Source: JANPBY01 sp963851405
GTDB lineage: Bacteria > Actinomycetota > Actinomycetes > DATJPE01
Assembly: GCA_963851405.1 (NCBI GenBank)
Contig: CAWKPB010000007.1
Location: 310,001-374,000 of the forward strand
Length of the DNA stretch: 64,000 nt
Reading direction: 5' to 3'
Below, piece after piece: positions 8,802 to 20,113 of the stretch. The notes beneath the pieces are model-generated. The model did not search any database and was not told the origin of the DNA. It saw only the letters and a program-made list of their open reading frames with translations. The number at the start of each line of letters is the position of its first letter. The stretch's first letter is position 1. Both the position numbers and the translations under genes were made by a program.

Positions 8802-10244
8802 GTGCGCAAGTCCTTCGTTGCTGCTGCCGCCCTGGGCGCAGTGACCGGCTGGGTGGTCTTTCTCGATGCCACGGTCGGCGTGCCCGGGGGGGTGCTGGAT
8901 GGACGGTTGCTGCGGGCTTCCTCGCCCACGGTCAGCGTCTCTCAACCACAGCCGCAGTCCCCAGCTGCCTCCGAGTCCGGGTCTGCTGCGCCGTCTGGGT
9001 CGCCGAGCCCGTCTGAGTCGTCGGCGTCGGCCGCGGTCCTCGCGCCAGCAGCGGGCGCCACGGCGCCCGACCCAGAGGTGTTGGCCGCCCGCCTGGGCGT
9101 CGCGCTCAGTCCAGACACCCTCGGGTCCCAGATCGCAGCCTCGGTCATCGATATGGTCACGGGCGAGCAGCTGTACGCGAAACAAGCCGAACGTGGTCTC
9201 ACCCCCGCATCGACGACCAAGTTGTTGACCGCTGCGGCGGCTCTCGACCTGGTCGGACCGACCACCCGGCTGGAGACGACCGTGGTGGAGAGCTCGGCCG
9301 CCGGGCCTGGGAGTTGGCCGACGACCATCACGTTGGTGGGGGGTGGCGATCCGTCGCTTCGGACCACGGCCGCTCCCGGTGAGCCGTCGCTGAAGAAGCT
9401 GGCACGGCAGGTCTGGCAGGCCCTGATCGCCCGGGACGTTCAAGAGGTACGGCTGCGGTACGACGCATCGCTGTTTTCCCGCCCGGCGGTTTCCAAGGCA
9501 TGGCCATCGACCTACGTGTCCTCGGGCGTGGTGTCCCCAGTCGCAGCGCTCTCGGTCGATGAGGCGCGCGCTCTCGACCCACCACGCGAGGCTGCGCTGG
9601 CCTTCGAGGCCGCTTTGGAGCGCGCCGGGATCTCGGTGCGCGGCCAGGTCTCGCCGGCCAGAGGGCCCACTGCTGGGGATGAGTTGGCGGCGGTCCGGTC
9701 CCAGCCCGTCTCCGTCTTGCTCCAGCGCATGCTCACAGACAGTGACAACGATTTCGCGGAAGCTTTCGGTCACTTGGTGGCAGTGGCCGCCGGTGAACCA
9801 GCCACGTTCGCGGGCGGCGCCAGGGCCACGATCGCTGCGGTCGCTGACCTCGGTGTGCCCACCGAGGGGGTGCGGTTGAACGACGCGAGCGGGCTGGCCC
9901 GTACGAACCGCATCCCTGCGGAGACGCTGGCGCGCTTGTTGGTCTTGGCCGGATCCGACCGGACGGGACCGCTCGGAACTGTGCTACCGGGCCTTCCCGT
10001 GGCCGGTTTCACGGGCACGCTTACGGACCGTTTCTTGTTGCCACCAGCCAAGTTCGGGGCTGGAGTCGTTCGTGCCAAGACCGGGAGTCTCACCGGCGTT
10101 GCGGCCCTCGCCGGGACAGTCCAGGATCGGGAGGGCCGTGTGCTGGCGTTCGCGTTCGTGGCCGACCGCACCCAGGACACCCTCGAAGCGCGGGCGACTT
10201 TGGATCGGGCGGCTGCTCTTCTGGCGCGCTGCGGTTGCCGCTGA
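8802..10244 (+). CDS. dacB: D-alanyl-D-alanine carboxypeptidase/endopeptidase (PBP4, family S13)
   Basis: 480 residues. An exported penicillin-binding protein that trims peptidoglycan stem peptides. N-terminal hydrophobic segment followed by a Ser/Pro-rich spacer to about residue 85. The three active-site motifs are present: STTK (Ser137, Lys140), SDN (314-316) and KTG (426-428). GTG 8802 has AGGGA about 5 bases upstream. The insertion between the first two motifs is compatible with PBP4-type enzymes. Sits between ppa and the zincin_2 gene as in mycobacteria. Confidence 0.94.
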   Translation: MRKSFVAAAALGAVTGWVVFLDATVGVPGGVLDGRLLRASSPTVSVSQPQPQSPAASESGSAAPSGSPSPSESSASAAVLAPAAGATAPDPEVLAARLGVALSPDTLGSQIAASVIDMVTGEQLYAKQAERGLTPASTTKLLTAAAALDLVGPTTRLETTVVESSAAGPGSWPTTITLVGGGDPSLRTTAAPGEPSLKKLARQVWQALIARDVQEVRLRYDASLFSRPAVSKAWPSTYVSSGVVSPVAALSVDEARALDPPREAALAFEAALERAGISVRGQVSPARGPTAGDELAAVRSQPVSVLLQRMLTDSDNDFAEAFGHLVAVAAGEPATFAGGARATIAAVADLGVPTEGVRLNDASGLARTNRIPAETLARLLVLAGSDRTGPLGTVLPGLPVAGFTGTLTDRFLLPPAKFGAGVVRAKTGSLTGVAALAGTVQDREGRVLAFAFVADRTQDTLEARATLDRAAALLARCGCR

Positions 10245-10274
10245 CCTTCCGGGTCTGGCCTGCGGTCTCTCGCC

Positions 10275-10286
10275 TACGGTGGGGAC
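10275..10286 (+). promoter_or_regulatory. Predicted leaderless -10 box (zincin_2 gene)
   Basis: TACGGT at 10275-10280, then 6 bases to ATG 10287. Confidence 0.5.
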
Positions 10287-11339
10287 ATGCCGCTGCTGGT
10301 CGACTGGGATCTCGCGGCTCGTGCGGGCTCGAAACTGGCCCCGGGGGGACCGGAGGTCACGCCCGCTGCCGCCCGTCAGGCCGTACGAGAGCTTCGGGCG
10401 ACGGCCGTCGAAGCCCGCGTTCACGTGCGGGGATTTACCGGCCTCGACGCTCCGGCCGCTGACGCTCCCGTCGAGGTTGTCGACCGGCGCGCCTGGGTGC
10501 GGGCCAATGTCGAAGGCTTTCGGGCTCTGGTGAGCCCGGTGGAGGAGCACTGGTTGGGGCAGCGTTCCACTCATCGTGCCGTGGCCGCGGTGGGATCCAC
10601 GGCCACCGCGATAGAACTCGGATCCGTTCTGGCCTGGCTGTCCACCAAGGTCTTGGGGCAGTTCGAGGTATTTGGCCAGGCCGAGAACCGTCCCGGTCGC
10701 CTCCTTCTGGTCGCGCCCAACATCGTCTCCGTCGAACACGAACTCTGCGTGGACCCGGCCGACTTCCGGCTCTGGGTGTGTTTGCACGAGGAGGCCCATC
10801 GGGTCCAATTCGGGGCCGTTCCCTGGCTGCGGTCGTACCTGGCGGAGGAGATCCAGGGCTTGCTCATGATGGTGGACGTGGCGCCGGGGGCCATGGCGCG
10901 ACGGATGCAGGACCTGATGAGCGGGCTGCTGGAGGCCGCGCGCAATGGACGGGTGCCCGCGTTGACCGATCTGGTCCAAACGGCGGAGCAGAAGGTGGTG
11001 GTCGAACGGCTTACTGCAGTGATGTCGCTGCTTGAAGGACATGCCGATGTGGTGATGGACGGCATCGGCCCACAGGTCGTACCCACGGTGGCCGAGATCC
11101 GCGCGCGCTTCCAACAGCGGCGACAGCACCCGTCCCGGATGGACGGGATGCTGAGGACGTTGTTGGGCCTCGACGCCAAGATGCGTCAGTACTCCGACGG
11201 TGCCGCTTTTGTTCGCCACCTCGTGGACGCGGTCGACATGACCGGTTTCAACCGGGTGTGGGAGAGCCCCGACCACTTGCCCTCGCCGACCGAGCTGCAC
11301 GACCCTGCCGCCTGGGTGTCGCGCGTCCTAGGGTCGTGA
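10287..11339 (+). CDS. Zincin_2 family putative metalloprotease (DUF2342, Rv3626c-like)
   Basis: 350 residues, full length for the actinobacterial zincin_2/DUF2342 family, often labelled zinc-dependent metalloprotease or F420-biosynthesis-associated protein. The motif HEEAH (167-171) follows LWVCL and resembles an HEXXH zinc site. No signal peptide or membrane span, so cytoplasmic. Substrate unknown. Its stop overlaps the tilS start (GTGA), so the two are translationally coupled, as in mycobacteria where the orthologous genes are adjacent. Confidence 0.88.
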   Translation: MPLLVDWDLAARAGSKLAPGGPEVTPAAARQAVRELRATAVEARVHVRGFTGLDAPAADAPVEVVDRRAWVRANVEGFRALVSPVEEHWLGQRSTHRAVAAVGSTATAIELGSVLAWLSTKVLGQFEVFGQAENRPGRLLLVAPNIVSVEHELCVDPADFRLWVCLHEEAHRVQFGAVPWLRSYLAEEIQGLLMMVDVAPGAMARRMQDLMSGLLEAARNGRVPALTDLVQTAEQKVVVERLTAVMSLLEGHADVVMDGIGPQVVPTVAEIRARFQQRRQHPSRMDGMLRTLLGLDAKMRQYSDGAAFVRHLVDAVDMTGFNRVWESPDHLPSPTELHDPAAWVSRVLGS

Positions 11340-12343
11340 CCGGTCCGGTCCCGCCGGTGGCGGCGGCTCGTCACGCGGTGCGTACGGCCTTGATCGACCT
11401 CGAGCCCGGCGATCTGGTCCTCGTCGCCTGCAGCGGGGGAGCGGATTCGTTGGCGTTGGCCGCTGCGGCGTGCCACGAGGCTGCCCGGCCGGGCTGGAAG
11501 GTGGGGGCCGTCACCGTCGACCACGGCCTGCAGAGTGGCTCGGCTGAGCGGGCCGCCGAGCTGGTCGGCCTGCTGCGCGATCGGGGCCTTGACCCAGTCG
11601 AGGTAGCCACCGTCACTGTCAGGTCTGGAGGCGGACCGGAGGACGCGGCCCGTCGGGCTCGATATGGGGCGCTGGACGCAGCGGCCGCGCGGCTCGGTGC
11701 GGCCGCTGTTCTGCTCGGACACACCCGCGACGACCAAGCAGAGACCGTGCTGCTTGGGCTCGCCCGTGGGTCGGGGGCCAGGTCACTGGCCGGCATGGCG
11801 CCGCGGCGTGGCCTCTACCGGCGTCCCTTCCTGGCCCTCTCCCGGGCGGAGGTACGGGCCGCAGCCGAAGCGCAAGGGTGGACTCCGTGGGACGACCCGC
11901 ACAACGAGGATTCGACCTTCGCACGGGTGCGTGCCCGGCGTGACGCGCTCCCCAGCCTCGAGCAGGCCCTGGGTCCGGGCGTGGCCTCCGCCTTGGCGCG
12001 CTCGGCGGAGCTGTTGAGGGCGGACGCGGATGCTCTCGATGCGTGGGCGTCGCAGGTCAGCGCCGACGTCGCGCTCGGCCAAGACGTTCTGGATGCCGTA
12101 CGGCTGGCGACCGCTCCGTTGGCCGTGCGAGCGCGGGTGCTTCGCCGTGCCGCCCGAGCGGCCGGGTGCCCGGCCGGGTCGGTGACGGCTGAGCACACGC
12201 GGGGTCTGGATGCGCTGGTCGCAGCATGGACCGGCCAGGGGTCTTTGGCGCTCCCGGGTGGGGTGTTCGCCGGTCGCGACTGTGGCAGGCTGATCTTCGC
12301 CCGGGACCGGGTGAGCGGACGAGGGATCGGATCACCCGAATGA
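11336..12343 (+). CDS. tilS: tRNA(Ile)-lysidine synthetase
   Basis: 335 residues. Attaches lysine to C34 of the CAU anticodon of tRNA-Ile2, changing its amino acid and codon identity. The PP-loop SGGADS (residues 33-38) binds ATP; GHTRDDQAETVLLGLARG and the following R-x-L segments are typical. GTG 11336 overlaps the upstream stop and is preferred to a longer frame from 11258. The C-terminal region is short, as in actinobacterial TilS. Followed by hpt, the classical tilS-hpt-ftsH order. Confidence 0.95.
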   Translation: MTGPVPPVAAARHAVRTALIDLEPGDLVLVACSGGADSLALAAAACHEAARPGWKVGAVTVDHGLQSGSAERAAELVGLLRDRGLDPVEVATVTVRSGGGPEDAARRARYGALDAAAARLGAAAVLLGHTRDDQAETVLLGLARGSGARSLAGMAPRRGLYRRPFLALSRAEVRAAAEAQGWTPWDDPHNEDSTFARVRARRDALPSLEQALGPGVASALARSAELLRADADALDAWASQVSADVALGQDVLDAVRLATAPLAVRARVLRRAARAAGCPAGSVTAEHTRGLDALVAAWTGQGSLALPGGVFAGRDCGRLIFARDRVSGRGIGSPE

Positions 12344-12353
12344 ACGCGCCCCG

Positions 12354-12905
12354 ATGAACGCTGAGGACATGGGCGCGGACCTGGAGAAGGTCCTGGTGAC
12401 CGAGGATCAGTTGCGAGCCAGGCTTACGGAGTTGGCCGCCGAAGTCGATGCGGACTACGCGGGTAAGGACCTGTTGTTGGTCGGCGTCCTCAAGGGCGCG
12501 GTCATGGCGATGGCCGATTTGGCTCGCGCCCTGCACGAGCCCGCCCAGATGGACTGGATGGCGGTCTCGTCCTACGGCTCGGGAACGAAGTCCTCGGGCG
12601 TGGTCCGGATCCTCAAGGACTTGGACGGCGACATCTCCGGCCGCAACGTCTTGGTCGTCGAGGACATCATCGATTCCGGGCTCACCCTGTCGTGGCTCCT
12701 GCGCAACCTGCGGTCCCGCGGTCCCGCGTCGGTGGAGGTGCTCGCCGTGCTTCGCAAGCCGGATGCGGCGCGGGTCGAGGTGCCCGTTCGGTACGTGGGC
12801 TTCGACATCCCGAATGAGTTTGTCATCGGGTATGGGCTCGACTACGCCGAGCGATACCGAACCCTGCCCTTCGTCGGGACCTTGGCGCCGCACGTCTACT
12901 CCTGA
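12354..12905 (+). CDS. hpt: Hypoxanthine phosphoribosyltransferase
   Basis: 183 residues. Converts hypoxanthine or guanine with PRPP to IMP or GMP (purine salvage). The PRPP-binding loop VLVVEDIIDSG spans residues 99-109; LVGVLKGAVMAMADLARAL and the C-terminal DYAERYR stretch are family features. Starts 10 bases after tilS. An internal ATG at 12369 could also serve, since conserved sequence begins only after it. Confidence 0.95.
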   Translation: MNAEDMGADLEKVLVTEDQLRARLTELAAEVDADYAGKDLLLVGVLKGAVMAMADLARALHEPAQMDWMAVSSYGSGTKSSGVVRILKDLDGDISGRNVLVVEDIIDSGLTLSWLLRNLRSRGPASVEVLAVLRKPDAARVEVPVRYVGFDIPNEFVIGYGLDYAERYRTLPFVGTLAPHVYS

Positions 12906-12992
12906 GACGCTCGTGATGGCCGACTGAGTCGATGCGGCCCAGGCGCAGGGGAGCGCTTCGGTTCGAAGGAAGCGCACGTCTAAGGAGCGGGG

Positions 12993-13025
12993 TACCGTTG
13001 AGCCAGGGAATCTGCGCCCCCGCAG
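12993..13025 (+). promoter_or_regulatory. Possible ftsH promoter and leader hairpin
   Basis: TACCGT at 12993-12998 fits the -10 pattern used elsewhere in this window, and a small hairpin CTGCG-CCCC-CGCAG follows at 13012-13025 in the predicted leader. No convincing -35 element. Confidence 0.3.
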
Positions 13026-13083
13026 ATGGCTTGTTCGGATAGGTCTGGTCTTCGTTGTCGCCTAAGGCGGGAGGTCGGGGCGG

Positions 13084-15129
<2,046 letters not shown>

Positions 15130-15135
15130 ATCACC

Positions 15136-15744
15136 GTGGTCGAACCGATCGCGATGCCCGCGAGGTCGTCTCTGCCGGACTTCGATCTGGAGCGCGCTGA
15201 GGCGGCCGTGCGGGAGCTCCTGCTCGCAGTCGGGGAGGACCCAGACCGCGAAGGGCTGCTGGAGACACCTGCCCGAGTGGCCCGGATGTACAGCGAGGTG
15301 TTCGCGGGCCTGCGGCAGCAGCCCAGCGATGTTCTGAACACGACGTTCGACCTGGGCCACGACGAATTGGTGTTGGTGCGCGACATCGAGGTCTGGAGTC
15401 AGTGCGAGCATCACCTGGTTCCGTTCTTCGGGAAGGCTCACGTCGGCTACATCCCCAGCGCTGACGGGCGCATCACCGGTTTGTCGAAGTTGGCGCGGCT
15501 GGTGGACGTCTTCGCCAAGCGCCCTCAGGTCCAGGAAAGGCTCACGACCCAGGTAGCGGAAGCCTTGGTCGACGAACTCGGTCCACGCGGCGTCATCGTG
15601 GTGTTCGAGTGCGAACACCTGTGCATGGCGATGCGGGGCGTCAAGAAGCCCGGCTCGATCACCGTCACGTCCGCGGTTCGTGGCCAACTGAGGGATCCTG
15701 CGACCCGTGCCGAGGCCATGAGCCTGATCCTCGCCGGTCGATGA
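15136..15744 (+). CDS. folE: GTP cyclohydrolase I
   Basis: 202 residues. First step of folate synthesis: GTP to 7,8-dihydroneopterin triphosphate. Zinc ligands and catalytic residues are visible in QCEHHLVPFFGKAH and in FECEHLCMAMRG; GLSKLARLVDVFAKRPQ is also conserved. It starts 6 bases after ftsH and its stop overlaps the folP ATG (ATGA). The GTG start has no clear ribosome site; ATG 15154 is possible. Confidence 0.96.
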   Translation: MVEPIAMPARSSLPDFDLERAEAAVRELLLAVGEDPDREGLLETPARVARMYSEVFAGLRQQPSDVLNTTFDLGHDELVLVRDIEVWSQCEHHLVPFFGKAHVGYIPSADGRITGLSKLARLVDVFAKRPQVQERLTTQVAEALVDELGPRGVIVVFECEHLCMAMRGVKKPGSITVTSAVRGQLRDPATRAEAMSLILAGR

Positions 15745-16649
15745 CCAACCACACGGTCTTGGCGCGGCGGCCTAGGGTCGGTCCCGTGAGCAACCCGCGG
15801 GAGCCCTTGGGTCTACCCGGTCATCTGCGTGGCTTGGGGCGCACCGTCGTGATGGGCGTCCTCAACGTGACGCCGGACTCCTTCTCTGACGGCGGCAGAT
15901 ACGAGAGCCTCGGCGCAGCCGTCGATCACGGGCTCGCCCTGGCCGACCAAGGGGCTGACCTCATTGACGTCGGCGGAGAGTCCACGCGGCCAGGCGCGGA
16001 GCGGGTTCCCGAATCGGTCGAGCAGGCCCGAGTCCTGCCTGTCGTGCGCGCACTGGTGGCGCAAGGTGTGTCGGTCAGTGTGGACACGATGCGGGCGACC
16101 ACCGCGGTGGCCGCAGTCGACGACGGCGCCGTCGTGATCAACGACGTGTCCGGCGGTCTAGCCGACCCATCCATGCTGGCCCAGGTTGCTCGGTTGGCAG
16201 TCCCCTACGTCGCGATGCACTGGCGGGGCCCGAGCGCCTCCATGGAGTCGCGGGCCACCTACGCCGATGTCGTGGCAGAGGTGCGCGACGAGCTTTCGCT
16301 TCGGCTCGTGGCTGCCGTAGAACTCGGGATTGACCCGGCGCGCATGATCCTCGACCCGGGGCTCGGCTTCGCGAAAACCGCGGAGCACAACTGGACCCTG
16401 TTGGCGCACCTTGAGCAGCTGGAGTCCCTCGGCCGCCCGTTGCTGATCGGTGCGTCACGCAAACGGTTCCTCGGTGCTGTGCTGGCTGACTCAACGTCGG
16501 GGGATCGTCCTCACGCGGGACGCGACACGGCCACCGATGCCGTCAGCGCTCTCGCGGCCCGGGCGGGCGTCTGGTGCGTGCGTGTGCACGACGTGAGCGG
16601 AAGCCTGGACGCGGTCCGGGTCGCCGCTGCTTGGCGGGCGGCCCAATGA
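15741..16649 (+). CDS. folP: Dihydropteroate synthase
   Basis: Condenses dihydropterin pyrophosphate with p-aminobenzoate; target of sulfonamides. TIM barrel with NVTPDSFSDGG, DVGGESTRPGA, and SRKRFLGAVL carrying the pterin and phosphate-binding residues. ATG 15741 overlaps the folE stop and gives 302 residues. GTG 15786 (287 residues, the more usual N terminus) has a TAGGGT box 7 bases upstream, so both coupled and leaderless translation are possible. Confidence 0.95.
   Translation: MTNHTVLARRPRVGPVSNPREPLGLPGHLRGLGRTVVMGVLNVTPDSFSDGGRYESLGAAVDHGLALADQGADLIDVGGESTRPGAERVPESVEQARVLPVVRALVAQGVSVSVDTMRATTAVAAVDDGAVVINDVSGGLADPSMLAQVARLAVPYVAMHWRGPSASMESRATYADVVAEVRDELSLRLVAAVELGIDPARMILDPGLGFAKTAEHNWTLLAHLEQLESLGRPLLIGASRKRFLGAVLADSTSGDRPHAGRDTATDAVSALAARAGVWCVRVHDVSGSLDAVRVAAAWRAAQ
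15773..15785 (+). promoter_or_regulatory. Predicted internal leaderless -10 box (folP)
   Basis: TAGGGT at 15773-15778, then 7 bases to the in-frame GTG 15786, inside the operon. Confidence 0.4.
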
Positions 16650-17011
16650 CCCTCGACCGGGTGGCGCTGCGTGGGCTGCGGGCCCGAGGCCGCCATGGCT
16701 GGTACGACCGGGAGCGAGCCGACGGTCAGATCTTCCTCGTGGACGTGGTTCTCCACCTCGACACAACTCCGGCGGCGGCGAGTGACCACCTGAACGACAC
16801 GGTTGACTACGGACTGCTTGGCGAACGAGTCGTCGCTGTCGTCGAGGGCGAGTCGGTGCGGCTGCTCGAGACCCTCGCCCAACGGATCGCCGACCAGTGT
16901 CTGAGCGATCCGCGTGTGGTCCAGGTCGAAGTGACCGTCCACAAACCAGACGCCCCCATGACCGTGGGCTTCGATGACGTCGAGGTGTGCATCGTTCGGG
17001 GGCAGTTATGA
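16646..17011 (+). CDS. folB: Dihydroneopterin aldolase
   Basis: 121 residues. Cleaves dihydroneopterin to 6-hydroxymethyl-dihydropterin and glycolaldehyde. Conserved features: RGRHGWYDRERADGQIFLVDV at the start, the DTVDYGLLGERV segment, and the C-terminal VEVTVHKPDAPM containing the catalytic Lys. ATG 16646 overlaps the folP stop by four bases, and the stop overlaps folK. Confidence 0.95.
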   Translation: MTLDRVALRGLRARGRHGWYDRERADGQIFLVDVVLHLDTTPAAASDHLNDTVDYGLLGERVVAVVEGESVRLLETLAQRIADQCLSDPRVVQVEVTVHKPDAPMTVGFDDVEVCIVRGQL

Positions 17012-17553
17012 CCGAAGCACCCGGAGATCCGCGGCGGGCCGTGCTCTCGCTGGGATCCAACCTCGGCGAACGCGAGAACTTCCTCCTGGGGGCGGTCCAG
17101 GCTCTGTCAGACATGCCCGGGATCGTTCCGGTCGCGGTGTCTTCGGTCTACGAGACAGCCCCCGTGGGTGGTGTGGACCAGCCGTTGTATCTCAATGCCG
17201 TGCTCCTCATCGACACGACGCTGTCCCCGGTCGAGTTGATGGACGCGGCGCTGGTCGTCGAGGCTGCCCACGGACGAGTCCGCGCCGAGCGACGGGGGCC
17301 GCGCACGCTGGACGTCGACATAGTTGCCGTCGGGGACGAGGTCTCGGACGACCCGGCGATCACTCTCCCGCACCCCCGGGCTCACGAGCGGGCCTTCGTG
17401 CTCGTCCCCTGGGCCGAGCTCGATCCGGACGCGTCGTTGCCGCGCTGGGGAAGCGTCCTGGAGTTGCTCGGTACCCTTTCGCCCGCGGACCGCGGTTCGG
17501 TTCGGCTGTTCACCGGTCTGCACCTGACGGTGGGGCCGGGGCCGGGGCAGTGA
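17008..17553 (+). CDS. folK: 2-amino-4-hydroxy-6-hydroxymethyldihydropteridine pyrophosphokinase
   Basis: 181 residues. Transfers pyrophosphate from ATP to hydroxymethyl-dihydropterin. Family motifs: LSLGSNLGERENFL near the start, SSVYETAPVGGVDQPLYLN, and RRGPRTLDVDIV with the catalytic Asp residues, then LPHPRAHERAFVL. Coupled on both sides by ATGA or GTGA overlaps. Confidence 0.95.
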   Translation: MTEAPGDPRRAVLSLGSNLGERENFLLGAVQALSDMPGIVPVAVSSVYETAPVGGVDQPLYLNAVLLIDTTLSPVELMDAALVVEAAHGRVRAERRGPRTLDVDIVAVGDEVSDDPAITLPHPRAHERAFVLVPWAELDPDASLPRWGSVLELLGTLSPADRGSVRLFTGLHLTVGPGPGQ

Positions 17554-18017
17554 CCGCGACCACCTGGCGCACCTTGCTCGGCTGGGCCGCCACTGGCGCG
17601 CTCCTTGGATGGCTATTTGCGCGCTTCGTCTACATTGCTCGTGGCGAGGTCGCCAGCGTGCCCTTCACGGCCGCGATGGTCTTGGCGGTAGCGGGAGTCG
17701 CTCTGATCTACACGGCGTTCCGCAGTCGTGCGCGCCTCGAGGGCAGGCAGGGGACCAAGCCGCTGCCGCCCTTGGTCGGCGCCCGGTTGGCCGCCTTGGG
17801 TTTGGCGGCCTCCCGGGTCGGGGCCCTCGTCGCCGGCGGCTATGCGGGATACGCGCTGTTCCTCCTTGGTGATTTGACGACCGACTACCGAAGGGACGTC
17901 GCGCTCCGCTGCCTGTTGTGCATTCTCGGAGCGACCATCTTCATCATTGGAGCCTTGTTCCTGGAGCACGTTCTCAAGCTTCCAGAGGACTCCGACGAGG
18001 TGTCGGCGACCGGGTAG
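17550..18017 (+). CDS. DUF3180 membrane protein
   Basis: 155 residues with four predicted membrane spans (about residues 7-26, 36-54, 83-105 and 118-138). Actinobacterial family of unknown function, found downstream of folK in mycobacteria (Rv3605c). GTG 17550 overlaps the folK stop. It ends the folate operon, and the position suggests co-transcription rather than a proven role in folate metabolism. Confidence 0.88.
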   Translation: MTATTWRTLLGWAATGALLGWLFARFVYIARGEVASVPFTAAMVLAVAGVALIYTAFRSRARLEGRQGTKPLPPLVGARLAALGLAASRVGALVAGGYAGYALFLLGDLTTDYRRDVALRCLLCILGATIFIIGALFLEHVLKLPEDSDEVSATG

Positions 18018-18195
18018 GCCGAGCTGGCCGTTCACCCGAGGCGAATCGACGGCTTGGCCGTGCGGCAATACCGGCGCCGCCGGAAGACCCGATTCTTCTT
18101 CCACAGCTTGGGTTTTTGCTCTTCAGACTGTCGGTACCGCACGGTGGATTTCGAGCATCAGTTCGTTTGCCTACACCCGTGGGAGGTGCTCCAAC

Positions 18196-19539
18196 ATGAA
18201 CGGCTCGCTTGCTGATCAGCTTCGCGGAGTACTCGACCGCACCGATCTCGACCTCGCAGCTATGACGGGCAGCCAGGCGGCCGAGCTGGTCGCTGGTTTG
18301 GCCGAGGCCGAGTCCCGCATCGCGCTAGTCCGCCTCGCGGCAGAACGGCAAGTCTCTGAGTCGGGTGTGTGGGCGCTGGATGGGTCGCGGTCTGCGGCCG
18401 CATGGCTGTCCCGGGTTGAGCGACGATCCAAGGCGGCCGTCGGTTCGGACTTGAAGTTGGCGCGAGACCTCGCTGACCATTTGCCGGCCACCTCGGCTGC
18501 TGTGCGGGACGGCTCGGTGCCGGTGGGCCACGCGAGGGTGCTGGCTCGTGTGTGCACCCGCACCAAGGCCATGCGCGAGATGCTGCCTGACGCTGACCGC
18601 GGCGAGGCCCTCTTGCTGGCGCAGGCTGGCCTTGACCTGGCGGACTTCACCCGGTTCTGCAATGCGTGGGCCTATCGAGTGGACCCCGATGCAGCCGACG
18701 CGATGTACCGAGAAGCCGACGAAGATCGTTTCGTTCGAATCTCTCCCACCACCGGCGGTACCAAGCTCGACGGATTCCTCAGCCCGGTGGCCGGCGAGGG
18801 ACTGTTGGTTGCGCTGCGAGCCGAGATCGGCGTTCCCACGGCGAGTGACACTCGATCTCACGGGCAGCGGATGCACGATGCGTTGGAGTCCATCGCCAAT
18901 CGGGCCCTCGCCGGCGGTGGGCTTGGTGATCACGCCTCCGTTCGCCCCAGCGTGGTCGTCAACGTCGACTTCTCCACACTGCAGTCGTTGCAGACGGGTC
19001 CGGACTCCTGTGGGTCGGACGCACCGTCGCTGAGCCTGGTGCCTGACCCGCAACTCACCGGGCTCCCGGTCTTTGCCAGCCGGGCGCCCGCAACGCTGCA
19101 GCAGTCCGGCGAGATCGCGTCCGGCCCGGCGTTGAAGCGAATTCTCTGCGATTCGTCCATGACCCGCGTGGTCTTCGGCCCGCGTGGAGAGGTCCTCGAC
19201 GTCGGTCGCGCGCAACGCACGTTCACCGGCCCGAGACGTCGAGCCCTAGATGCTCACGACGGAGGATGCATGTACCCCGGTTGCGGTGCGCCCCCGTGTC
19301 AGTGCGAAGGGCACCATACCGAGCCCGGGGGGTGGGCTGGCGGCGCCCGAACCGATGCGCGGGATGGCGGGATTCTGCTCTGCTTCCACCATCACATCCA
19401 CGTGCACGAACGAGACATCAGCATTCGCCGCGATGACCCGGGTTGGTGGGTGTTCACCGACAAGCATGGACTCTCTCTAGGAGCTACTCGCCCGCGGTCT
19501 CTTAGCCCGGGCCTCTGGGACCCCTTCAACGCCGTGTGA
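18196..19539 (+). CDS. DUF222 / HNH endonuclease domain protein (13E12-type)
   Basis: 447 residues. The N-terminal 300 residues match the DUF222 helical domain, and the C terminus carries an HNH nuclease fold: CMYPGCGAPPCQCEGHHTEP, then LCFHHHIHVH with the metal-binding His residues. These proteins are multi-copy in many actinobacteria, and their targets are not known. ATG 18196 has a GGGAGG site 9 bases upstream; the longer frame from 17947 overlaps DUF3180 and is rejected. It opens the accessory island. Confidence 0.9.
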   Translation: MNGSLADQLRGVLDRTDLDLAAMTGSQAAELVAGLAEAESRIALVRLAAERQVSESGVWALDGSRSAAAWLSRVERRSKAAVGSDLKLARDLADHLPATSAAVRDGSVPVGHARVLARVCTRTKAMREMLPDADRGEALLLAQAGLDLADFTRFCNAWAYRVDPDAADAMYREADEDRFVRISPTTGGTKLDGFLSPVAGEGLLVALRAEIGVPTASDTRSHGQRMHDALESIANRALAGGGLGDHASVRPSVVVNVDFSTLQSLQTGPDSCGSDAPSLSLVPDPQLTGLPVFASRAPATLQQSGEIASGPALKRILCDSSMTRVVFGPRGEVLDVGRAQRTFTGPRRRALDAHDGGCMYPGCGAPPCQCEGHHTEPGGWAGGARTDARDGGILLCFHHHIHVHERDISIRRDDPGWWVFTDKHGLSLGATRPRSLSPGLWDPFNAV

Positions 19540-19666
19540 CCAAGCGCGGTCTCAAGCGCATCCGCACAAGAACCGGGCATTGCGCTCGCCCCGTCCGGCA
19601 CGGCACAGCGGCTGCTCGCACATTCGGACTAGCCGACCCGATTGCTTCTCGGGCAGGGTATCGATC

Positions 19667-20056
19667 ATGATCGCGCCGATCACCTCCCACATCGAACGCT
19701 GGCTTGCAGCCGGCGATGCAGGCGACCTGAAAGCCTTCGACGAACTGCTCCATCCTGACGTGATTGTGCACGCCCCTGCGGGCCTGTCCACCACGAGTTC
19801 TGAGGCTGAGAAGGCCGTGTGGCGAGAGGCGAAGTCCGCGATTCCTGACCTCCGTCATGCTGTGCAGGAGGTACTTGTTGATGGCGACGTACAGATGGCG
19901 CGCGTGGTCGTGACCGGGACGATGGGTGCCGAGTTCGGCGGCGTTGCCGCCACAGGTCGGCCCTTCCGTATGGACCAGGCTGTGATCGTCCATCTCCGTG
20001 AGGGGCGTATCGCAGAGGCGTGGGAGATCGCTGACGTGGGCGTCATCCGCGGATGA
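19667..20056 (+). CDS. SnoaL-like / NTF2-fold protein
   Basis: 129 residues with the cone-shaped NTF2 fold pattern: an opening helix (HIERWLAAGDAGDLKAF), LLHPDVIVHAPAG, and a closing strand EGRIAEAWEIADV. SnoaL-like proteins include polyketide cyclases and small isomerases, but many have no known reaction. No partner gene for a polyketide pathway is nearby. Starts at ATG 19667 without a clear ribosome site. Confidence 0.75.
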   Translation: MIAPITSHIERWLAAGDAGDLKAFDELLHPDVIVHAPAGLSTTSSEAEKAVWREAKSAIPDLRHAVQEVLVDGDVQMARVVVTGTMGAEFGGVAATGRPFRMDQAVIVHLREGRIAEAWEIADVGVIRG

Positions 20057-20113
20057 CCGCTGACATCGGACCGAAGTGCCTACCGTTCTACATCGCCTTC
20101 TGACGTCGAAGCC

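Noticed and set aside
18196..19539. DUF222-HNH gene as an insertion sequence or group II intron remnant
   Set aside because: No terminal inverted repeats, target duplication or reverse transcriptase; this family is usually a free-standing multi-copy gene.
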